Shown: one piece after another, positions 8,094-15,872 of the stretch
Layout: each line of letters starts with the position of its first letter
How positions within the stretch are numbered: position 1 is the first letter of the stretch
Origin: JBCCGG01 sp039029395
GTDB taxonomy: Bacteria > Pseudomonadota > Alphaproteobacteria > Kiloniellales > JAKSDN01
Length of the DNA: 64,000 bases
Direction of reading: 5' to 3'
Assembly: GCA_039029395.1 (NCBI GenBank)
Contig: JBCCGG010000022.1
Location: 1 to 64,000, forward strand
Notes under the pieces: model-generated
Seen by the model: the letters and a program-made list of their open reading frames with translations, nothing else
Told to the model about the DNA's origin: nothing
The model's database searches: none
Position numbers and translations under genes: made by a program

Positions 8094-8364
8094 GCGCGTC
8101 GGCCTTGATTTCTTGGTAGCGGGCCTCGATTTCGGCGGCCAGGTTTTCGGCGGCTGTCTTCGCGTCTTCCTCCCGGTCGGGCTGGGCTTCCTTGCCCCAC
8201 TCCATAAGATACGAGTCGGTCCCGGCCAAACCCCGCCGCATGGCGATGAGGTCAATCAACTCTTGGAACTTTTGGCTGAGTTGAACTTTGTGCGTGCCCG
8301 AATCGTCCTTGGCCTCAACCACCGAGGGGATTTCCTGCCAGCATAGAATATTGAGTTTGCTCAC
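8080..8364 (-). CDS. PF13769-like 'virulence factor' domain protein
   Basis: The 94-residue protein starts SKLNILCWQEIPSVV and has LIDLIAMRRGLAGTDSYLMEW, which resemble the small PF13769 family (typical start SKLNIVYWRDIPAQV). In my recollection these small proteins sit beside corrinoid/THF methyltransferase genes in Alphaproteobacteria; the pathogenic name is misleading. The start is the GTG at 8364 with GGGGG about 8 bases before it, rather than an upstream GTG without a site. It is first in a short leftward operon with the MetH activation domain. A role in corrinoid methyl transfer is inferred from neighbourhood. Confidence 0.62.
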   Translation of the reverse strand: MSKLNILCWQEIPSVVEAKDDSGTHKVQLSQKFQELIDLIAMRRGLAGTDSYLMEWGKEAQPDREEDAKTAAENLAAEIEARYQEIKADALAKT

Positions 8365-8385
8365 GAGCCTGGCCCCCACTTGTCG

Positions 8386-8413
8386 TTGGCAGTGTCCTGT
8401 GAAACAATATAAT
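8386..8413 (+). promoter_or_regulatory. Rightward promoter for the methyltransferase gene
   Basis: TTGGCA (8386-8391), a 16-base spacer and a perfect TATAAT (8408-8413) make the strongest sigma-70 promoter in the window. Transcription would start near 8420. This excludes the ATG at 8415 as translation start of the gene that follows. Confidence 0.6.
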
Positions 8414-8438
8414 TATGATATATTCTGGCTCAGGTCAA
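8410..8438 (-). promoter_or_regulatory. Leftward promoter overlapping the rightward one
   Basis: On the minus strand TTGACC (8433-8438), 17 bases and TAATTA (8410-8415) form a candidate promoter for the PF13769-like and MetH-activation genes. Its -10 element shares bases with the -10 of the rightward promoter, so polymerases would exclude each other. Confidence 0.4.
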
Positions 8439-8486
8439 TTCGCCGCCACGCGCCTTGCCGGATTGTCGCCGGCGGCGCTGCGCGCG

Positions 8487-9164
8487 ATGACCCGCTGGAC
8501 TGCGCCGGCGCTCTGTCCTGAGCTGGAGCTTCCGGCCTTGCCGGAGGGGCTCGATCTAGACGGCTTTCGCACTGCCAACGGTGCGGCGATTGGGGCCGAC
8601 GTGCCCTATTGGGTGGTGGCCTGGCCGGGCGGCCAGGCCCTGGCGCGCTTTCTGCTCGACCACCCGGGCACCGTTGTAGGGCGATGTGTCGTGGATCTCG
8701 GGTGCGGCGCCGGCATTGTCGCGGCGGCGGCCATGCGCGCCGGGGCGGCCCGGGCTGTGGCGGTCGACTCCGACCCCAATGCCTTGATCGCCGCGGCCGA
8801 GACGGCGCGACGCAATGGCGTCGCGATCACCACGCACCGCGCGGATATCGAGCGCTTCATTCCCGAGCCCGGCGCGATCATTTGCGCCGGCGATCTCTGG
8901 TACGAGCGCCAGATCGCCCGTCGCGCCACCTCGGCCTTGCGGCGCCTGGCGGAGGGCGGCCACCAGGTGCTGTGCGGCGATCCCGGCCGGCCGGATCGGC
9001 CCCGTCAACGGGCCGTCGAAAGAGCGCATTACAGCGTGCCGGTTTCGGAAACCTTCGAGCGGCACAGTCCGGTCGAGTGTCGGGTGTTCGAGCTCGAAGC
9101 CCTTAACATTCCGCCGGCGCATTCCTATCATGCTTCCCATGCGGGAGCGCGCGGCGGACAATAG
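8487..9164 (+). CDS. SAM-dependent methyltransferase, ETF-beta lysine methyltransferase-like
   Basis: About 225 residues of a class I methyltransferase. PYWVVAWPGGQALARFLLDHP followed by VVDLGCGAGIVAAAAMRAGA (SAM motif I) and AVDSDPNAL (motif II acidic residue) is characteristic of the METTL20/PrmA-like group that modifies electron-transfer flavoprotein beta or similar proteins. An upstream ATG at 8415 would lie between the -10 box and the predicted transcript start, so I prefer ATG 8487. A TTG at about 8466 is a further option. It is divergent from the B12 genes. If it modifies ETF, it could link demethylation to electron transport, but that is speculation. Confidence 0.72.
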   Translation: MTRWTAPALCPELELPALPEGLDLDGFRTANGAAIGADVPYWVVAWPGGQALARFLLDHPGTVVGRCVVDLGCGAGIVAAAAMRAGAARAVAVDSDPNALIAAAETARRNGVAITTHRADIERFIPEPGAIICAGDLWYERQIARRATSALRRLAEGGHQVLCGDPGRPDRPRQRAVERAHYSVPVSETFERHSPVECRVFELEALNIPPAHSYHASHAGARGGQ

Positions 9165-9240
9165 AACGAAACTGCAAGTCCCCCTCCCGACGGTCGGCCC
9201 AGCGGTGGCCGGTGGGAGCGAAGAATAGGGAGAACGGCCA

Positions 9241-9813
9241 ATGGAGTGGAGACGGTTCCCGGTAACGGCTTTCGACCACCGAGTGCTTAAGAAGAGACCC
9301 TATGCTCAACCGACGCCGATCTCCGGCGAGGAGGAGGCGCGCATTGTCGAGGCCGCCGCTGGGGGAGACGCTTCTGTCGCTGGCGGCTACGCGGTCACGC
9401 CGAACGGGGCACTTTTGGAGGCCCTTGATTTCAGAGGCGCGCACCAAGACATGGTTCTCTGCGCCCTTCCGGGTCCGGGCGCTCAGCTCTTGGGCCGCTC
9501 TTATGCTTGGTTCAATCAACGGGCCTTCATACTGGACCGCAACGCGAGCGATGCCGAAACGCTGTTCAACTGGCGCACCCCGCGCCCCATGAACACGCTG
9601 CTCGGGCCCGAAACGGGCGTCACCCTGGACCGCGCCGTGATCTATATCCTGAGCGGTCGGATGCTGAGCGACCACACCCGCGGCAATCGCGTCATGATCG
9701 ACCAGGACTGGTCGCCCGGCGAAGGCCGCGCGGGCTTTCGCGTGATCACAGCTTGCGATGAAGGTGAAGATAACTTTCACGACTCCTGCTTCGAGTTGAG
9801 CTGGCAGACCTAA
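9241..9813 (+). CDS. Hypothetical protein, 190 residues
   Basis: I do not recognise this protein. It has a sound start (AGGGAGAA 7 bases before the ATG), codon use like its neighbours and no signal peptide or membrane segment. The sequence looks like a compact mixed alpha/beta or beta-barrel cytoplasmic protein, with aromatic-rich stretches (RSYAWFNQRAFILDR, FNWRTPRPMNTLL) and an acidic C-terminus. It lies between the methyltransferase and MetF genes on the same strand, with about 75 bases before and 190 after. It may therefore belong to the one-carbon module. There is no evidence for a specific activity. Confidence 0.6.
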   Translation: MEWRRFPVTAFDHRVLKKRPYAQPTPISGEEEARIVEAAAGGDASVAGGYAVTPNGALLEALDFRGAHQDMVLCALPGPGAQLLGRSYAWFNQRAFILDRNASDAETLFNWRTPRPMNTLLGPETGVTLDRAVIYILSGRMLSDHTRGNRVMIDQDWSPGEGRAGFRVITACDEGEDNFHDSCFELSWQT

Positions 9814-10000
9814 ATCCGAATCTCATTGTTTTAATGGGACCGGATCCGATCCTGATCTAGAGCCTGCTGCCACCATGCACCAGCGCTGAAAGCGCGTGGC
9901 GAAGGGTCGGCATGCGTCCCGCTCATGCTAGATGACTCTGAAGCATGGTAGTCTCACCCGTCATGTGACGCGAGGCAGAGAAGTCGGGGGACGACCAATC
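9814..10000. other. Intergenic region before metF-like gene
   Basis: These 187 bases hold no supported ORF. They contain a small palindrome CGGATCCG near 9840 and an AT-rich patch (CATTGTTTTAATG), but no confident promoter or terminator. Confidence 0.3.
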
Positions 10001-10936
10001 GTGAATTCCGTTTTGCAAACGCAGCCGGCCAAGGATCAGGAGTCCGAGGCCATCGCCCGCTTCATGACCGGCTTTTCGGTCGAGACGACGCCCACCGCGG
10101 CCGCCAAGATGTCCGACTTCCGAACTATCTTGCGCCCGGGAACGGCGGTCTCCGTTACCTTTCTGCCCGGCGCCGATTACCGGGATTCGGTCGCGGCGGC
10201 AAAGCGCCTGCGGGAACAGGGATTCCATCCGGTGCCCCATTTCGCCGCGCGCTCCTTGGCGAGCCCCGAGCAGTTCAAAGATTATCTGGAACGCGCGGTG
10301 GGCGAGGCCGACGTCAACGCGGTCCTGGCCATAGCTGGCGGTGTCGAAAAGCCGCTCGGGCCCTACGCCAGCTCCATGGATCTCTTGGAAAGCGGCCTGT
10401 TTGACAAGCACGACATCACCTCAATTGGGGTTGCCGGCCATCCCGAAGGCAGTCCGGATATCTCCGATGAGGCGATTCGCGAAGCCATCTCGTGGAAGAA
10501 CGCCTTCGCCCAGCGGAGCGATGCCGCGCTCCACATTGTCACCCAGTTCTGCTTCGAGGCCGAACCGATCATCGCCTGGGACCGTAGGCTGAATGCCGAG
10601 GGCAACCGCCTGCCGATCCGTATCGGCATCCCCGGAATCGCCAAACTCTCGACGCTGATCAAGTATGCCGCTGCTTGCGGGGTCGGCAACTCGATCCGTT
10701 TCCTCAAGCGCCAGGGCGCGGGCATGACGAACTTTCTCTCCCTGCAGGCGCCGGACAAGCTGGTCCGCGATTTGGCTGCCTATGCCGCGAACGATTCGGA
10801 CTGCGCGATCGAAGGGGTGCACATGTATCCTCTGGGCGGCCTGACCAAGACCGCCAAGTGGAGCTACGTCGTGGCCGACGGCGCAATCGCAATCAGACCC
10901 GACAGCGGGTTCGACGTGGCCGCTGATATCGGCTAG
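10001..10936 (+). CDS. Methylenetetrahydrofolate reductase-like (MetF family)
   Basis: About 311 residues of a flavin-dependent TIM barrel. VSVTFLPGADYRDSVAAAKRL, FHPVPHFAARSL and IAGGVEKPLGPY match the MetF strands that hold FAD and folate, and TQFCFEAEPIIAW carries the Gln-Phe of QFFF-type motifs. The start is the GTG at 10001 with GGGGGA upstream. An earlier ATG at 9932 would add an unrelated basic tail. The family interconverts methylene-THF and methyl-THF. Next to methyl-THF:corrinoid methyltransferase it probably runs in the oxidative direction, feeding methyl carbon into the THF pool. It lacks any clear NADH domain, as is usual. Confidence 0.85.
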   Translation: MNSVLQTQPAKDQESEAIARFMTGFSVETTPTAAAKMSDFRTILRPGTAVSVTFLPGADYRDSVAAAKRLREQGFHPVPHFAARSLASPEQFKDYLERAVGEADVNAVLAIAGGVEKPLGPYASSMDLLESGLFDKHDITSIGVAGHPEGSPDISDEAIREAISWKNAFAQRSDAALHIVTQFCFEAEPIIAWDRRLNAEGNRLPIRIGIPGIAKLSTLIKYAAACGVGNSIRFLKRQGAGMTNFLSLQAPDKLVRDLAAYAANDSDCAIEGVHMYPLGGLTKTAKWSYVVADGAIAIRPDSGFDVAADIG

Positions 10937-10948
10937 TCTGCGGCGCAA

Positions 10949-10966
10949 GAGGCGTGCCGACGCCTC
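10949..10966 (+). terminator. Hairpin after metF-like gene
   Basis: GAGGCGT, loop GCCG, ACGCCTC form a perfect 7-bp stem 13 bases after the stop codon. No long T-run follows (ATGTCGGATTTA), so termination would be partial. It separates the one-carbon genes from the arsenite oxidase genes. Confidence 0.4.
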
Positions 10967-10997
10967 ATGTCGGATTTAACCGCCGGAGCTATTCGCC

Positions 10998-11507
10998 ATG
11001 AAGAAAAACAAGAAACAGTCTGGCACGGAGATCAACCGGCGGCAGATGCTGTCGCTCGGCGCAGCCGCGGGCTTGGCCGCCGGGATTGTTCCGGACCGCG
11101 CGGCTGCCGCGGAGACTTCTGCCACTTACCCCAAGGTGTCCATCGCCCCGCTTGCCGAGCTTGAACCGGGCGCGCAGATCGACTTCGACTACCCAGACGA
11201 AGATTCGCCGGCCATCCTGCTGCGGCTCGACGGGCCGGTCGAGGGCGGTATCGGGCCGGGCGAGAGCATCGTCGCATTCTCCGCGCTCTGCACCCACAAG
11301 GGCTGCCCTGTCGCCTACAACAGCGAGCACAAAATGCTGATCTGTCCCTGCCATTGGTCGAGTTTCGATCCGGCCAAGCAGGGTCAAATGATCATCGGCC
11401 AGGGCAGCGAAAACTTGCCGCGCATCACCCTCAGGGTCGAGAACGGCACGGTCGAGGCGGTCGGCGTCGAAGGGCTGATTTACGGACGCCTGACCAACAT
11501 CCTGTGA
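10998..11507 (+). CDS. aioB: Arsenite oxidase small subunit, Rieske protein
   Basis: The 169-residue protein has a twin-arginine signal (NRRQMLSLGAAAGLAAG), so it is exported folded to the periplasm. The Rieske [2Fe-2S] site is Cys98-x-His100 and Cys116-x2-His119. Cys103 and Cys118 are both present for the stabilising disulfide found in cytochrome bc1-type Rieske and some AioB proteins. It passes electrons from AioA to a c-type cytochrome or azurin. It precedes aioA by 13 bases, the usual order. No aioXSR sensor genes accompany it. Confidence 0.92.
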   Translation: MKKNKKQSGTEINRRQMLSLGAAAGLAAGIVPDRAAAAETSATYPKVSIAPLAELEPGAQIDFDYPDEDSPAILLRLDGPVEGGIGPGESIVAFSALCTHKGCPVAYNSEHKMLICPCHWSSFDPAKQGQMIIGQGSENLPRITLRVENGTVEAVGVEGLIYGRLTNIL

Positions 11508-11520
11508 GCGGGGGCGCAGC

Positions 11521-14010
11521 GTGACCAACCCGCCAATCCCGCCCAAGGACGCGGCGCGCTTCAGCACCGTGTGCCAATTCTGCATCGTCGGCTGCGGCTA
11601 CAAGGTGCTCAAATGGCCGGAGGGCCGCGACGGCGGTCCCGGCGCCGGCGAGAATGCGCTCGGCCTCGACTTAGGGGTTCAGCAACCGCCGCTCGGCACC
11701 TGGATTTCGCCGCTTATGCACAGCGTGATCACCGAGCGCGACGGCGCGCGCTACAACGTGGCGATCCTGCCCGACGACGACTGCCACGTGAACTCCGGCA
11801 TGGCATCGGTGCGCGGCGCTGGTTTGGCGGCTTCGCTCTATCGGGCCGACGGACCGACCAAGGCGCGTCTGACCACGCCGACCATTCGCTCTGGCCAAAC
11901 GCCGGACCCGGCGGACTGGGAGGAGGCGACCGAGCTCGCCGCCCGGGTTACCAAGGCGGTGATCGACCGTTGGGGCCCCAACGGCGTCGGCATGAAGTTC
12001 TTCGACCATGGCGGCGGCGGCGGCGGCTTCGAGAACAACTGGGCGGTCGGCCGCTTCTTCTTCGAAGGCGTGCAGACCAAGACCTGCTCGATCCATAACC
12101 GTCCCGCCTACAACAGCGAGGTCCACGCGGCCGCCGATGCCGGCTTGGCACCGCTCACCAACGCCTACTTGGACGCCCAACTGGCCGACACGCTGCTGAT
12201 CGTCGGCGCCAATCCTTACGAGACCCAAACCAACTACTTCCTCAATCACATGGTGAAGAACTTGAGCGGCGAGTCCCTGCCGCTGAAGGAAAGCGCCTTT
12301 GCCAACGAGGAGGTGGACACAGGCAAGATCATCATCATCGATCCGCGCCGCACCATGACGGTCGCGGTCGCCGAGCAAGTGGCCGGGCCGGAGAACGTGC
12401 TCCATTTGCAGATCGAGCCGGGCGCCGACCTTTGGGTCATGAACGCGATCGCGCGCATCGTGATCGAGCGCAAGTGGCATGATGTCGCCTTCATCCGAGA
12501 TTTCACGGAGACCCAGACCTTCGACGCCTATCAGCGCTCGACCCTGATGCGCGACCGGCCGCTGGAGGCCTTGGTGCAAGAGGCGGCCGAGCGGGCCGGG
12601 ATCGCGCCCCAGCTACTTCATCAGGCAGCCGATTGGATCGCCCGGCCCAAGGCGGGCGGTGACCGGCGGCGCTGTCTGCTGCACTACGAGAAAGGCCTGA
12701 TCTGGGGCATCAAGAATTACGAGAACATCGCCTCGATCGTCGACCTGGCGCTCTTGACCGGCAATCTGGGCAAGCCCGGCACCGGCTGTAGCCGGCTCGG
12801 CGGCCACCAGGAAGCCTACGTGCGCCCGCCGCCGCTCGGCGGTCGGCCCGCCCTCAACGTGGACGAAGCGGTGCGGCGCGGCGAGACCAAGGTCTTCTGG
12901 GTCGGCGGCTGCAACCCGGTTCTGACCACCCTGCGCGCCGAAGCCCTGGCCGGCGCCCTGGAGGCCCGCGGTGCGCCCGTCGCCGAAGCGCTGGCGGCGA
13001 CCAAGGGCCAGCCGGTCGCCGAGCGCGTGGTCGCCATCGTCGAAGCGATGAAAGCGGGCGGCATCTTCATCATGGCCCAGGACATCTACCCGACCGCCAC
13101 CACCGAGCGCGCGCATCTGGTGCTGCCGGCGGCCGGCTGGGGCGAGATGAACCTGACCTCGATCAACGGCGAGCGGCGCCTGCGGCTCTACGAGAAATTC
13201 ATGGACCCGCCGGGCGACGCCCTGCCGGACTGGCAGATCCTCGCTCGGGTCGCGCGCCGCCTGAGCGCGCTCTACCGGGCGGAGTCCAATCCCGAAATGG
13301 CCAACCGCTTCCTCAACTTCGATTGGCAGGACGACGAGGCGGTCTTCATCGATGCCCGCTACTCCTTCACCGGCGGGCCCGGCGATCCCATGGAGGGTTA
13401 TGCCGGCATCGATTACGACGTGCTGCGCCGGCTCGGCGTCAACGGCATCCAGACTCCAGTACGCCTCGAGCGCGGCTCGCCGGTTGGCACAGAGCGGCTG
13501 TTCGAGGACAAACGATTCGGAACGCCCACGGGCAAGGCGCGCTTCGTCCCCGCGCCGCCGCCCTGGCCGGGCTATGCCGCGGCGGTCATGCGCCAGCGCG
13601 AGCGCTATCGATTTTGGATCAACAACGGCCGCATCAACCGTATCTGGCAGACCGCCTACCATCAGCGTTACCTGAAGTTCTACCGGGATCGCGTGCCGAT
13701 CCCCTTCATCGAGATGCACCCGGGCGACGCCGCCGAGATGGGTATCGCGCCGGGCGACCTGGTCGAAGTGTCGAACAACATGGGCAGCGTCCAGGCCATG
13801 GCCTATCCGACCGACGCGGTGAAGCAGAACCACTGCTTCCTCCTATTCGGGCAGCCGCGCGGGGCGGCCGGCGACCTGGTCTCCGATCATGTGGATCCGG
13901 ACACGACGATCCCCTGGTACAAAGGCGTCTGGGCCGATGTGCGTCGCATCGGCACAATGCCTGAGTTGTCCGAGAACATCTCCTTCAAGCCGCAGAACTT
14001 CGCCGGATGA
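11521..14010 (+). CDS. aioA: Arsenite oxidase large subunit, molybdopterin
   Basis: The 829-residue protein has the length of AioA. Its C-x2-C-x3-C cluster (Cys18, Cys21, Cys25) followed by a non-cysteine fourth position (SVRG near residue 96) fits the [3Fe-4S] cluster of AioA. The four residues that bind arsenite in the characterised enzyme are all present: His192 and Glu200 in IHNRPAYNSE, and Arg425 and His429 in SRLGGHQEAY. There is no signal peptide, consistent with export in complex with Tat-carrying AioB. It oxidises arsenite to arsenate in the periplasm. Its stop overlaps the next gene as ATGA. Confidence 0.93.
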   Translation: MTNPPIPPKDAARFSTVCQFCIVGCGYKVLKWPEGRDGGPGAGENALGLDLGVQQPPLGTWISPLMHSVITERDGARYNVAILPDDDCHVNSGMASVRGAGLAASLYRADGPTKARLTTPTIRSGQTPDPADWEEATELAARVTKAVIDRWGPNGVGMKFFDHGGGGGGFENNWAVGRFFFEGVQTKTCSIHNRPAYNSEVHAAADAGLAPLTNAYLDAQLADTLLIVGANPYETQTNYFLNHMVKNLSGESLPLKESAFANEEVDTGKIIIIDPRRTMTVAVAEQVAGPENVLHLQIEPGADLWVMNAIARIVIERKWHDVAFIRDFTETQTFDAYQRSTLMRDRPLEALVQEAAERAGIAPQLLHQAADWIARPKAGGDRRRCLLHYEKGLIWGIKNYENIASIVDLALLTGNLGKPGTGCSRLGGHQEAYVRPPPLGGRPALNVDEAVRRGETKVFWVGGCNPVLTTLRAEALAGALEARGAPVAEALAATKGQPVAERVVAIVEAMKAGGIFIMAQDIYPTATTERAHLVLPAAGWGEMNLTSINGERRLRLYEKFMDPPGDALPDWQILARVARRLSALYRAESNPEMANRFLNFDWQDDEAVFIDARYSFTGGPGDPMEGYAGIDYDVLRRLGVNGIQTPVRLERGSPVGTERLFEDKRFGTPTGKARFVPAPPPWPGYAAAVMRQRERYRFWINNGRINRIWQTAYHQRYLKFYRDRVPIPFIEMHPGDAAEMGIAPGDLVEVSNNMGSVQAMAYPTDAVKQNHCFLLFGQPRGAAGDLVSDHVDPDTTIPWYKGVWADVRRIGTMPELSENISFKPQNFAG

Positions 14011-14957
14011 TCCCCCTGTTCCGCACACTCTGTCTCGCGCTCGCGCTGGTCGCCGTTGGGCCGTGGGCTTGGGCCCAGGAACTGCGCCCGGGCGTCGAGC
14101 TGATCGGCGCCGACCTGTCCGGCCGCAGCCTGGAGGGTGCCACGCTCCAGGGCGCCAACCTAAGCGGCGCGAACCTGAGCGGCGCGAGCCTGAAGAATGC
14201 CGACTTGCGTGAGGCCTATTTCCGCAACGCCAATTTGTCTGGCGCGGACCTGACCGGCGCCAATCTGGGCGGCGCCGACCTGAGCCTGGCGCGACTCGAC
14301 GGCGCCCGCCTGGGCGGCGTGATGCTGGCACGCGCGCGCCTGGTGCGCGCCAGTCTCGAGGACGCCGTGCTGGAAGGTGCCTTTCTGGGCGGCGCCGATC
14401 TAACCCGCGCCAACTTGTCGGGGGCCGATCTCAGCCGTGTCGTCTTGCAGGGAGCGCGGCTGGACCAGGCGGTGCTGAGCGAGGCCAATTTGCGCGACGC
14501 CGTCCTAGGTGCCCGAGGCGCCGGTCAAGACGGCCCTTCGCCGGCGAGCCTGCGCGGCGCCAACCTAACGGGCGCCGTGGCCGATGGCGCCGATTTCAAC
14601 AGCGTGAATCTGCGCGAGGCCAGGCTCGAAGGCGCCAGCTTCAAGGGCGCCAACCTCGCCGACGGCGATCTCAGCTGGAGCGAGGCGGCCGGCGCCGACT
14701 TCTCGGGTGCAGAGATGACCCTGGCGCGCTTGCGCGCGGCCGATCTCAGCGATACCAACTTCACGGGGGCGACCCTCGATCTGGCACGGGCCGCGGGCGC
14801 GAACTTTGAAGGCGCGGATCTGACCGATGCCTCACTGGTCGGCGCCGACGTGACCCTCGCCGATCTGGCCGGCGCCAAGCTCGGCGGCGCCGATCTGGAG
14901 GGCCTGTTGAGCGGCGGCGCGTCGGGTCTGCCGGCAAAGGGGGGAGTGGGCGAGTGA
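14007..14957 (+). CDS. Secreted pentapeptide-repeat protein
   Basis: The 316-residue protein has a Sec signal peptide (hydrophobic LCLALALVAVGPWAWA, cleavage near residue 23) and then almost only pentapeptide repeats of A(D/N)LxG type, predicting a right-handed quadrilateral beta-helix of about twelve coils. No catalytic residues are expected. It starts inside the aioA stop codon (ATGA) and ends inside the aquaporin start (GTGA). It is therefore a fixed member of the arsenite operon, probably periplasmic. It may scaffold AioBA or the channel, but no known arsenite operon component corresponds to it as far as I know. Confidence 0.85.
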   Translation: MIPLFRTLCLALALVAVGPWAWAQELRPGVELIGADLSGRSLEGATLQGANLSGANLSGASLKNADLREAYFRNANLSGADLTGANLGGADLSLARLDGARLGGVMLARARLVRASLEDAVLEGAFLGGADLTRANLSGADLSRVVLQGARLDQAVLSEANLRDAVLGARGAGQDGPSPASLRGANLTGAVADGADFNSVNLREARLEGASFKGANLADGDLSWSEAAGADFSGAEMTLARLRAADLSDTNFTGATLDLARAAGANFEGADLTDASLVGADVTLADLAGAKLGGADLEGLLSGGASGLPAKGGVGE

Positions 14958-15838
14958 GTACGATCGACCGACCGGAGTCCGTTGAGGAGGACTTGATGGA
15001 GGACGCGAAAGAGAGCGAACGGGCCGACCCCGCCCTGCTGACAGCGGCGGCCGGCGAGTACGTCGGTACGCTCATCTTGGTGTTCTTCGGCGTCGGCTCT
15101 GTGATGGCCGCCGTCGCCACCGGGGCCCAGGCGGGCTTGTGGCAGGTCGCGGTGGTCTGGGCGATCGGCGTCAGCCTGGCGATCTACGCCACGGCGGCCT
15201 ATTCCGGCGCCCACATCAATCCGGCGATCACCCTGGTCGCCGCGGTTTACGATCGCATGCCGATCCAGCGCGTGGTGGTCTATTGGATTGCCCAGATGGC
15301 CGGCGCGATCACCGCCACCTTCATCCTCTATATGATCTTCCACGAGGCGATCCTTGAGCTTGAGCGCCAGCACGGTCTGCTGCGCGGCGGGCCGGGCAGC
15401 GAGCTCTCGGCGATGGTGTTCGGCGAGTACTTCCCCAACCCGGCGGTCTTCGGCAGCGACGAGAAGGCCTGGCGCATCGTCAGCGTCAAGACGGCGTTTC
15501 TGGCCGAGATGGTCGGCACGGCCTTTCTCGCCTTCATGGTCGGCGCGCTGACCAGCGAGCGCAACATGGCGCGCCCGCCAGCCGGCGCGACCGCGGTCAT
15601 GATCGGCCTAACCGTGGCGGCGATCATCTCGGTGATCGCGCCCCTGACGCAGGCCGGGCTCAACCCGGCGCGGGATCTCGGCCCCCGGATCGTCGCCTAC
15701 ATTCTCGGCTGGGACGAGATCGCTATTCCGGGCCCGCGCGGCGGCTGGCTGATCGTCTATGTGGCCGGCCCTTGCGTCGGCGCGCTGATCGGCGGCGGCA
15801 TTCAGCGATTGCTCGCCAAGCTGGCGCCCAAGGGGTAA
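14954..15838 (+). CDS. Aquaglyceroporin (MIP family)
   Basis: The 294-residue membrane protein has six predicted helices and both NPA boxes: SGAHINPAITL and AGLNPARDLGPR. The Asp after the second NPAR is the GlpF/aquaglyceroporin signature and not that of a water-only channel. Such channels conduct As(OH)3 as well as glycerol. The GTG start overlaps the preceding stop (GTGA). ATG 14996, preceded by GAGGAGG, is an equally good start and would shorten the N-terminus by 14 residues. Coupling to aioBA suggests facilitated arsenite movement across the inner membrane to the periplasmic oxidase. Confidence 0.88.
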   Translation: MSTIDRPESVEEDLMEDAKESERADPALLTAAAGEYVGTLILVFFGVGSVMAAVATGAQAGLWQVAVVWAIGVSLAIYATAAYSGAHINPAITLVAAVYDRMPIQRVVVYWIAQMAGAITATFILYMIFHEAILELERQHGLLRGGPGSELSAMVFGEYFPNPAVFGSDEKAWRIVSVKTAFLAEMVGTAFLAFMVGALTSERNMARPPAGATAVMIGLTVAAIISVIAPLTQAGLNPARDLGPRIVAYILGWDEIAIPGPRGGWLIVYVAGPCVGALIGGGIQRLLAKLAPKG

Positions 15839-15872
15839 GCTGTCGGTCCAACACTATCTTTAGGAAGAACGA

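Noticed and set aside
8415..8486. N-terminal extension of the methyltransferase from ATG 8415
   Set aside because: The ATG lies two bases after a consensus TATAAT with a good -35, upstream of the expected transcript start, and the extra 24 residues do not resemble the family.
14100..14900. Repetitive GGCGCC-rich DNA
   Set aside because: The periodic 15-base pattern is the coding sequence of pentapeptide repeats and not a satellite or CRISPR-like array.
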